Below, in pieces: positions 1 through 5,024 of a stretch of 5,024 bases of DNA. A program made the position numbers and the translations under genes. The notes under the pieces are model-generated. The model saw only the letters and a list, made by a program, of their open reading frames with translations. It was not told where the DNA came from and searched no databases. Within the stretch, counting starts at the first letter, position 1; every line of letters starts with the position of its first letter. Origin of the DNA: Candidatus Poribacteria bacterium (lineage in GTDB: Bacteria; Poribacteria; DTPJ01); the NCBI GenBank assembly GCA_011334435.1, contig DTPJ01000866.1:1-5024 (forward strand), given 5' to 3'.

Positions 1-85
1 TAATTAAACTGATTATCAAAAGACAAAAGTTTTGATATAAATATCTAACAAATATTGTCCTATATTTTTCTAATGAAAATTGGTA
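1..85. other. AT-rich non-coding stretch after the operon, with a small inverted repeat
   Basis: No supportable gene lies here: on the minus strand there is no ATG or GTG start after the radical enzyme stop, and TTG-started frames close quickly. ATCAAAA (15-21) and TTTTGAT (30-36) form a 7-bp inverted repeat with an 8-base loop, and GATAT/ATATC (34-45) forms a second, overlapping one. The stem is all but one pair A-T and no clean T run follows on the minus strand, so a terminator is possible but weak. Confidence 0.4.
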
Positions 86-2131
86 TCAAAATTCGTGTTC
101 AGTTCGGGATAGGACATGTTCCTGCAAAGCTGGATCAAGTTCAACAAATACCGCAGAAAATCCCCATACACGGACAACGAGAGTCCTATATTCTGGTGAT
201 TTTGGGTCTAATCTTGCTTTTAGCAGAGTATCGCGGTCTATTACGTTTATTTGAAGCGTTGCTGTGCAGGGCATTTTAAGAAAAGATTCAACAAAGGAAA
301 CCAAGTTATTAAAACCCTCTTCGCCTCTTATAGCTGTCGTATGTAATGCTATATCAAGCACAGAACCATGAGAAGCCTTAGTGAGATCAATTTTTCCAAC
401 AGACTTTAACACTGCGGTTGGACCGCTCCTATCCATGCCAACGGAGGGAGAAAAGCTATTAGCGGTCAGATCGCCTTTCCTTCTACCATCAGGGGAAGCT
501 GGCAATTCGCTTTTACCGTGAATACCGAAAGACATAAACCCTGCGGCTCGTTTGCTACCGTATCCATAAGGATTTTGGGCGTTTTCGTGAATTCCGTCAC
601 AGAAATATTCCGAAATCTCCTTTAATATCATGTCCACTTCGTCATTATCGTTGCCGTATTTTGGAGAGCGATTTAAAAGCATCTGTCTTAACGGTTCGTC
701 GTCTTGATAATTGGATTTTAAGGCAGATATAAGCCTTTCCCAAGTCAATGATTTATCCTCATAGATAAACTTTTTGATCGCGGATAAGCCATCAGCAGTA
801 TTTCCCATCTCTGCCATTATCTCACCCCAGATACTATACCTGACACCGCTTGGTGAAGCCTTTTCTAAGCAATCCTTTATGCTTGCAGCGAAGAAGGGAA
901 AAGTGACTAACGCATCGTTACCATTTCCCTTGGGCATAAGTTGTCTCATACGTGATTTAAAATCCGCTAACACATCATCAAAGGTTTCATATTTCTTTTG
1001 CTCTGCTTGCATAACGGTTTCGTTTAATAATCTCAAACTATCGTGAACTCTGAAACTTATCGTTCCTTTCCCGCCGATGATTAATTCCGAACAACCATCA
1101 TTACAATAATCACGCGCATCTTCTATTGGAATGCCGATCCGTGTCAATGCGGGAATTATCACCTCATCGTTGAAAATAGCTATAACATTTGAACCTTTGG
1201 CGATAACTCTGCAACATTCCGTTAGCAATTCCCTTGGCGAATTCTTATAAAAATGCACATTCAACTTAGGTTCTGGAAGCATCAGCTTAGCACTTGCAAA
1301 AATGCACATATAAGTTAGTTCGTTACATGCGTCTTCACCATAAGGCGTTTGCCCAGCAAGGGCGATATTGCGAAGTGAATCGTTATTACCAGCAAAATAG
1401 TTGAGTTTTATCCAAAGACACTCTAATAACTCTTGGGCTTTTTCTTGGGTTATCTTGCCTTCCTCTATATCTTTTTTATAGAAAGGATACATCCATTGGT
1501 CAAAGCGACCAATACAACCTTTTCCGCCGAATATATGCGTAAACCAAAACAATTGCAAAGCAGAATGAAAAGATGTTGGACGATCATTGGCAAGTTCATA
1601 GCATATATCTGAAATCTCTTTTAGCTCTTCTTTTCTTGTCGGGTTAGTTTCTAATAACGCCATTTTGTCAAGATAATTAGCATATTTTTGAACATATTTA
1701 CAGGCGGAATCGTAGGAGATTTCAACAGCACGAAGAAATTCTATTTTATCTTTGTCCGATTCTGACTCTAAACGTTTTCTTGCATAATCCCTTATGCCTG
1801 CAAGCCCTATATTAAGTATAGTCTCATGTCCAGGGGGATAGTGAGTATTGTAATAGCCGAGATTTATGCTATCTCTTTGTTTTGGTAAGGCGAGATGACA
1901 ACCAACAATAAGTTCATCTGGGAGGATAAAAACATCGCTTGCAGAAAGAAGGGCGGAAAAATCCAACGCATGACCGATCAAGGAATTATCGCCAGAGCCT
2001 TCTATATCTTTACGCACTAAGCCTGCGTTATGGGATTTGTTCCAATATAGCTCTCTTAATTTATATATCCTGCTTGATGGTTCAAGATTTAGCTGAATTC
2101 CATTTAAGACATTATTAGATATTTTTTCCAT
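86..2131 (-). CDS. Glycyl radical enzyme of the PFL-like family, C-x-E (dehydratase/lyase) type, substrate unknown
   Basis: Seen: the 681-residue protein carries both hallmarks of the family. Cys347 sits in an NDGCSE motif (344-349), the thiyl radical site, and Gly657 sits in RVWGFSA (654-660), the glycyl radical site. Other family blocks are GRFDQWMYPFY (208-218), PEPKLNVHF (286-294), the FNDEVIIPAL stretch (320-329), SPDGRR (546-551) and GPTAVLKSVGKID (570-582). The PFL-like domain spans about 20-540 and the C-terminal glycyl radical domain about 555-681, ending in the usual SRTEH tail. Known: true pyruvate formate-lyase has two adjacent cysteines; a single Cys followed by x-Glu is typical of glycerol/diol dehydratase, choline lyase and relatives. 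At 681 residues it is shorter than characterised members (roughly 760-860), mostly at the N terminus. The ATG follows GGAGAG by 6 bases. It is the last gene of the apparent operon and would act in the anaerobic cytoplasm after radical installation by an activase not present here. Inferred: it is a C-O or C-N/C-X bond lyase or dehydratase, not a formate-lyase. Family is certain; reaction is not. Confidence 0.96.
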   Translation of the reverse strand: MEKISNNVLNGIQLNLEPSSRIYKLRELYWNKSHNAGLVRKDIEGSGDNSLIGHALDFSALLSASDVFILPDELIVGCHLALPKQRDSINLGYYNTHYPPGHETILNIGLAGIRDYARKRLESESDKDKIEFLRAVEISYDSACKYVQKYANYLDKMALLETNPTRKEELKEISDICYELANDRPTSFHSALQLFWFTHIFGGKGCIGRFDQWMYPFYKKDIEEGKITQEKAQELLECLWIKLNYFAGNNDSLRNIALAGQTPYGEDACNELTYMCIFASAKLMLPEPKLNVHFYKNSPRELLTECCRVIAKGSNVIAIFNDEVIIPALTRIGIPIEDARDYCNDGCSELIIGGKGTISFRVHDSLRLLNETVMQAEQKKYETFDDVLADFKSRMRQLMPKGNGNDALVTFPFFAASIKDCLEKASPSGVRYSIWGEIMAEMGNTADGLSAIKKFIYEDKSLTWERLISALKSNYQDDEPLRQMLLNRSPKYGNDNDEVDMILKEISEYFCDGIHENAQNPYGYGSKRAAGFMSFGIHGKSELPASPDGRRKGDLTANSFSPSVGMDRSGPTAVLKSVGKIDLTKASHGSVLDIALHTTAIRGEEGFNNLVSFVESFLKMPCTATLQINVIDRDTLLKARLDPKSPEYRTLVVRVWGFSAVFVELDPALQEHVLSRTEHEF

Positions 2132-2137
2132 TTTTCG

Positions 2138-2143
2138 CTCTCC
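2138..2143 (-). promoter_or_regulatory. Ribosome binding site of the glycyl radical enzyme gene
   Basis: GGAGAG on the minus strand ends 6 bases before the ATG at 2131, at normal spacing, and decides this start. Four of its bases (GGAG) form part of the 3' arm of a possible hairpin (2140-2171), so access to the site may be controlled. Confidence 0.7.
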
Positions 2144-2171
2144 AAGTTTAAGACAAATTGCTCTTTTGGAG
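2140..2171 (-). promoter_or_regulatory. Possible hairpin covering the ribosome binding site of the radical enzyme gene
   Basis: In the 65-base gap between peptidase and radical enzyme genes, CTCCAA (2171-2166) can pair with TTGGAG (2145-2140), which contains the Shine-Dalgarno core. Directly inside, AAGA (2165-2162) can pair with TCTT (2153-2150), with AAAC bulged on one side and an 8-base loop. The outer stem is only 6 bp and the inner 4 bp, so stability is modest. It could lower translation of the last gene relative to the peptidase, or be chance. No ligand-binding fold is recognisable. Confidence 0.3.
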
Positions 2172-2196
2172 TTTGTATCTCACAGAATATGCCTTT

Positions 2197-4161
2197 TTAT
2201 TTACAAATAATTGCAAAACCCTCATCTACGAGTAATTCGGCATATTTCTGGACAATATCATAAGGTATTGCTCCATTGAATTGCACCCTGTCGTAAATTT
2301 CTTTTACAGTTCGGCGACCATTGATCCAGTTCCAGATGCGACCCACATTTCCATGTTCACGTAAAGCACGCAGACGTTCACGTCCAGAATCAGAAAACGC
2401 GCTATCTGGAGGATGTTGCCACCAAAGCCTTTTTAGCACATTATCGCCATAACTGTCAACAGTTTCTTGTGTAGTATCGGGCAATGGAAGCATTTCTTGT
2501 CCAGAAATAGCTGATAAAAGTCTAACTGCATTTTCTGATTCATTATCCGCAAAAATACGCATTTCATTAGCTAATTCTTTCACTAATTTATCAAAATTTT
2601 TATCACTCTTAGCGAACCTCAATACTTGCGTTATAGCATCTTGCCCTTGAAATCCGAGATGCTTGCCAAATGAACGAAGATAAAACGGCGTTACGTTGTC
2701 TTTCATCGCTTCTGTAATCAAATTTTGTGATATTCGCTTTTTCCAATCCTTCATCGCAAGCCCAGCAAACCAAATAGCAGTTTTGGCATCTGCTGTTGCT
2801 AAAAGATAGAGGCATGTCCCGACTATTGCCCCTGCCCTGCCAAGCGTGTTGTCGCTCATCTGCTCGGGTCTGTCCATTGAGCTATGATAAAATCTATCAG
2901 GCCAAGTAGAAATTTGAGGAGTTGGAATATCAAAGAATCCGTCAGAGACGAAAGCGTCATTTCCCCAGAATTTCTCTGTATGCCATGGGAAAGTAGCGTA
3001 ATTGTCATTTGAAAACTTGCTTATCGGCTCAGCAGAAACCGCTGAAAAGATTTGTTCCATCAATCCATCAATAAACGATGCGTTAGTTTCTGGCGATTGG
3101 AAAAGGACAAATTCGCCTCCGCACAAGCTAAAATCCTGTCCCACAGAGTCAAGGCAAATCCCCGCGATTATTTTATCAAGTTCATCTTTCCTTGAATCAA
3201 TATAAGGCAAAAAACCGCTTACCTCAACAGCATTGAGAAATCTAATGCTTCTCCGTAATGGTGGCAATTTTCCACTATCAATAAGCGTTTTTAGGGTTCT
3301 GGCAATCTCAACTGATAGACAACAACCAGAGGCATTGTCCCTCGCGCCCGGTTCTGATGAATGAGCTAAAACCCATATCTCCTCATCGGCAAGGTCTGTC
3401 CCAAGAAGTATAGCATTGACAAGCTCTGATGAGCCTTCTATCAGATCAGCGTCAACTTCTGCGTGGAGTATGACTGATTCGTTGCTTTCTTGGATGATCT
3501 TGCGCAATCTTCGTCCCTGTCTTGCGGAAAGATTAAATCCCCATAAGCCTTTTTCGTTACGAGTGCCACTAAGTATGCTCCACATCGTCAGATCAGGTGC
3601 ATCCTCTGGTTCACGGACGGGTGGATATGATACTAACCACGGCGGAGATACACAATCGCTTATTATGCCAACTGCACCTCGCTTTCTCGCTTGTCCTTCA
3701 ACGCTTCCCGCAGGCATATTGGTAAATATGATCTTTCCAGATAAATCAATTCCCTCGTAGTCCTCATCTTTTGATCCGTTATTGATAATAACAACTGGGG
3801 CATCAATCCCACCTTTGGGTGTTGACGTGCTATTGCTTACTAAACAAAGCGGTTCTTCCGCATAAGAGCAGATCAAACCTGCTTTTTCATTAGGCTTTAA
3901 AATCTCTAATTTTGCCGATCTTGGTAGCCATTCCAATGGATTTTTATGACCATTTAACCATTCTGTTTTATCATCTGCTGGATACGGTATAACTTCCGCT
4001 TTGATGCCATTTTCACGATGACGTTGACAGAGAAAATTGCTAACGTTTCTCAATCCTGGTCCTGGAACGGTGCTACGATAAGACCAATGCTGTGCAATAT
4101 CCCTTATACATTTTCTTGTTTGAAGCTCGCTTATGATAAGATTCATAATGTCTTTATACAT
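2197..4161 (-). CDS. M28-type zinc aminopeptidase-like protein (DUF4910/DUF2172-like) with PA-like insert and C-terminal winged helix
   Basis: Seen: 654 residues with no signal peptide or membrane helix, so probably cytoplasmic. The N-terminal part of the peptidase fold lies at about 1-95. A PA-like insert at about 118-235 contains LSGKIIFTNMP and RGAVGIIS. The catalytic core is at about 240-455. Likely metal ligands are His267 (VLAHSSEPG), Asp275 (ARDNASG), Glu313 (NAVEVSG), Asp338 (CLDSVGQ) and His426 (FYHSSMDRPEQ). An alpha-helical linker follows, then a winged-helix-like end at about 595-654 (WNWINGRRTVKEIYDRV). Known: M28 enzymes remove N-terminal residues or hydrolyse related amides with two zinc ions; DUF4910/DUF2172-like members carry a PE-x-x-G type motif with one Glu and often a C-terminal winged helix. 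Odd: the usual HxD is HSS and the usual Glu-Glu pair is Val-Glu. The ATG follows TGAGGT by 7 bases. The gene lies 20 bases after the membrane protein gene and 65 before the radical enzyme gene. Substrate unknown; an inactive or altered enzyme is possible. Confidence 0.85.
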   Translation of the reverse strand: MYKDIMNLIISELQTRKCIRDIAQHWSYRSTVPGPGLRNVSNFLCQRHRENGIKAEVIPYPADDKTEWLNGHKNPLEWLPRSAKLEILKPNEKAGLICSYAEEPLCLVSNSTSTPKGGIDAPVVIINNGSKDEDYEGIDLSGKIIFTNMPAGSVEGQARKRGAVGIISDCVSPPWLVSYPPVREPEDAPDLTMWSILSGTRNEKGLWGFNLSARQGRRLRKIIQESNESVILHAEVDADLIEGSSELVNAILLGTDLADEEIWVLAHSSEPGARDNASGCCLSVEIARTLKTLIDSGKLPPLRRSIRFLNAVEVSGFLPYIDSRKDELDKIIAGICLDSVGQDFSLCGGEFVLFQSPETNASFIDGLMEQIFSAVSAEPISKFSNDNYATFPWHTEKFWGNDAFVSDGFFDIPTPQISTWPDRFYHSSMDRPEQMSDNTLGRAGAIVGTCLYLLATADAKTAIWFAGLAMKDWKKRISQNLITEAMKDNVTPFYLRSFGKHLGFQGQDAITQVLRFAKSDKNFDKLVKELANEMRIFADNESENAVRLLSAISGQEMLPLPDTTQETVDSYGDNVLKRLWWQHPPDSAFSDSGRERLRALREHGNVGRIWNWINGRRTVKEIYDRVQFNGAIPYDIVQKYAELLVDEGFAIICK

Positions 4162-4168
4162 ATTAGTT

Positions 4169-4174
4169 ACCTCA
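4169..4174 (-). promoter_or_regulatory. Ribosome binding site of the peptidase gene
   Basis: TGAGGT on the minus strand ends 7 bases before the ATG at 4161. It lies inside the 20-base gap after the stop codon of the membrane protein gene, leaving no room for a separate promoter there and supporting co-transcription of the two genes. Confidence 0.7.
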
Positions 4175-4181
4175 TAAGATA

Positions 4182-4559
4182 TTATGCAGATTTTAGCGAT
4201 CTCAGCACTAATCCGATACCGCCAACAAGCAAAACTAACATGATTAGCAAGTTAAAAAGGCTTGTTTGTGGAAAATAAAATCTTAGCGAGACGATCACAC
4301 TTAGAAAAATAATCAATGCTCCTGCTATGGTTAAAATCCAACCAATAACGGATTTGGCATTGAAAAACAGGAAAGCTATTCCGGCAATCAGAGGGATCAA
4401 AACTAAACCTTGTGTATCTCTACCGAAGAAATGAAAGAAGCCATAACCGACTTTTACATGATTTATGAAAAGAAATCCGCCAGCGATAATCATTATAACG
4501 CCGATTATGAACGTCCAAAGACCGCCGGGAGTTCCACCAACACCATTAAATTTTTGCAT
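4182..4559 (-). CDS. Small four-helix membrane protein, function unknown
   Basis: I do not recognise a named family. Seen: 125 residues, strongly hydrophobic, with four likely transmembrane segments at about 14-33, 50-66, 71-93 and 101-120. A short polar, glycine-rich start (MQKFNGVGGTPGG) precedes the first helix, and basic residues follow the last one (LRSLKSA). An even number of helices puts both ends on the same side, probably the cytoplasm. A loop with aromatic residues (VGYGFFHFFGRDTQ, 37-50) separates helices 1 and 2. No catalytic motif is visible. The ATG at 4559 is the only usable start near a strong GGGAGG site, and no in-frame GTG or TTG follows early. It is the first coding gene after rnpB, 20 bases ahead of the peptidase gene, so co-transcription with the peptidase is likely. 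Its role may be unrelated housekeeping rather than part of the peptidase/radical enzyme pair. Confidence 0.82.
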   Translation of the reverse strand: MQKFNGVGGTPGGLWTFIIGVIMIIAGGFLFINHVKVGYGFFHFFGRDTQGLVLIPLIAGIAFLFFNAKSVIGWILTIAGALIIFLSVIVSLRFYFPQTSLFNLLIMLVLLVGGIGLVLRSLKSA

Positions 4560-4562
4560 ATA

Positions 4563-4568
4563 CCTCCC
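4563..4568 (-). promoter_or_regulatory. Ribosome binding site of the membrane protein gene, unusually close spacing
   Basis: GGGAGG on the minus strand ends only 3 bases before the ATG at 4559; usual spacing is about 5-9. It is the strongest Shine-Dalgarno sequence in the window and fixes the start, since no alternative in-frame start codon follows before the first membrane helix. Confidence 0.65.
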
Positions 4569-4594
4569 TTTCTTTTCTGCTTGTGATATTGCAA

Positions 4595-4618
4595 AAATAA
4601 AAAGCTAAATAAAAAGCT
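4595..4618 (-). repeat. Tandem 12-base duplication at the 3' end of rnpB
   Basis: On the minus strand AGCTTTTTATTT occurs twice back to back. The first copy begins at the last P1 bases of RNase P RNA, so the second looks like a duplication of its 3' flank. Each copy carries a T-rich run. With P1 as a long-range stem rather than a local hairpin this is not a classical intrinsic terminator, though the T runs may favour 3' end formation. Read-through into the membrane protein gene is plausible. Confidence 0.6.
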
Positions 4619-5002
4619 AGAGTAGATCATAAGCCGAATTCTGTTCCCTTTTTGGGTGATGGTCATTCATCTAGGGTATGGATTACTCCATACCTCAAGC
4701 AGCTTACCCGAGGGAGAAGCGGGCAACTTATATCCCTCCTATTTAGCCTTGCTCCAAGTGGGGTTTACCTAGCCAGCCTTGTCACCAAGACTGCTGGTAG
4801 TCTCTTACACTACCGTTTCACCCTTGCCCGCGAAGACAAACTTGTCTATGAAGACAAAATGTCTTCCGTTGGCGGTCTGCTTTCTGTTGTGACTATTCCT
4901 TGGGGTCGCCCCCACTGGGTGTTACCCAGCACTTTGCCCTATGGAGTTCGGACTTTCCTCATTTGCTAAAAAAGCAAATGCGACCATCTGATCTACTCTA
5001 GC
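4616..5002 (-). ncRNA. rnpB: RNase P RNA (type A)
   Basis: This is the catalytic RNA of RNase P, which removes 5' leaders from precursor tRNAs. Seen on the minus strand: a perfect 13-bp P1 closes the molecule (4990-5002 with 4616-4628). P2 is GATGGTC/GACCATC (4982-4988 with 4658-4664). P3 is an 8-bp hairpin (4960-4980). The core element GAGGAAAGTCCG begins at 4960, and its partner, the ACAGAATTCGGCTTA segment, is at 4630-4644. P8 and P9 hairpins follow (P9 has a GCGA tetraloop), then a long P12 (4832-4866), AGGGTGAAACGG, P13, P14 with a GTGA loop, and GGAGCAAGGCTAAATAGG. P15 is at 4710-4715 with 4733-4738, and P18 has a GTAA tetraloop (4675-4694). P6 can form between GGGC (4936-4939) and GCCC (4721-4724), a type A trait. 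L15 lacks the GGU that pairs with tRNA CCA. The termini are inferred from P1 and could be off by a few bases. The open reading frame on the opposite strand here is spurious. Confidence 0.97.
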
Positions 5003-5010
5003 CTGAATAT

Positions 5011-5016
5011 ATGATA
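5011..5016 (-). promoter_or_regulatory. Possible -10 element of the rnpB promoter
   Basis: On the minus strand TATCAT lies 8 bases before the inferred first base of RNase P RNA (5002). A second AT-rich hexamer, TATATT (5006-5011), overlaps it but is too close to the RNA start. The -35 element would lie beyond the window edge, so the promoter cannot be verified here. This is a weak call resting on position and a 5-of-6 match to TATAAT-like sequence. Confidence 0.3.
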
Positions 5017-5024
5017 ATTTACAA

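Noticed and set aside
55..279. A 74-codon plus-strand open frame overlapping the end of the radical enzyme gene
   Set aside because: It lies opposite the conserved glycyl radical domain, lacks a ribosome binding site, and its apparent hydrophobic end is a by-product of the antisense codons.
774..1046. Other plus-strand open frames such as 774-1046, 3002-3205, 3416-3760 and 4018-4278
   Set aside because: All are antisense to well-supported genes and none shows a ribosome binding site or a protein motif.
86..2131. Naming the radical enzyme pyruvate formate-lyase (pflB) or choline lyase (cutC)
   Set aside because: The active site has one Cys followed by Ser-Glu instead of the Cys-Cys of pyruvate formate-lyase, and no choline-lyase-specific features or microcompartment signal could be shown.
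2609..2815. A 68-codon minus-strand open frame inside the peptidase gene
   Set aside because: It overlaps the peptidase in another frame and has no motif or start context of its own.
4652..4969. A 105-codon plus-strand open frame within the right-hand region
   Set aside because: It is entirely antisense to the RNase P RNA, whose helices explain the sequence; the translation has no recognisable protein features.
4960..4980. An intrinsic terminator hairpin with an A/T-rich loop
   Set aside because: The stem-loop is P3 of the RNase P RNA and lies near the 5' end of that gene, with no following T run.
1..5024. CRISPR array, insertion sequence, tRNA or phage attachment site
   Set aside because: No repeat-spacer pattern, transposase, long terminal inverted repeats or cloverleaf was found on either strand; the only structured RNA is RNase P RNA.

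Overview
This is a compact bacterial window in which everything is read from the minus strand: an RNase P RNA gene at the right edge, then three protein genes that look like one operon. In transcription order these are rnpB (about 5002-4616), a 125-residue four-helix membrane protein (4559-4182), a 654-residue M28-type metallopeptidase with a PA-like insert and a C-terminal winged helix (4161-2197), and a 681-residue glycyl radical enzyme (2131-86). The last 85 bases hold no gene.

The RNase P RNA is a bacterial type A (ancestral) molecule, which argues against Bacillus-like hosts carrying type B RNA. The DNA is visibly AT-rich. The glycyl radical enzyme is oxygen-sensitive by family chemistry, so the host is probably an anaerobe or lives in anoxic niches. 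I cannot name the phylum. The RNase P RNA lacks the usual GGU of loop L15, which in known bacteria goes with tRNA genes that do not encode 3' CCA; this is an inference about the host.

The three coding genes are separated by 20 and 65 bases and each has a Shine-Dalgarno site. The membrane gene starts only 56 bases after the 3' end of rnpB, with no convincing hairpin terminator or promoter between them. The glycyl radical enzyme has both catalytic elements intact (Cys347 in a GCSE motif and Gly657 in RVWGFSA). Its C-x-E pattern is that of dehydratases and C-X bond lyases, not the Cys-Cys of true pyruvate formate-lyase. It is shorter than the characterised classes, and I cannot assign a substrate.

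Its neighbour is a cytoplasmic peptidase of the DUF4910/DUF2172-like branch of M28, with most metal ligands present but a non-standard active site. A possible link is that the peptidase releases an amino acid or amide-bound compound that the radical enzyme then cleaves or dehydrates. That is a hypothesis from gene order only. The activating radical-SAM enzyme required by every glycyl radical enzyme is not in this window.
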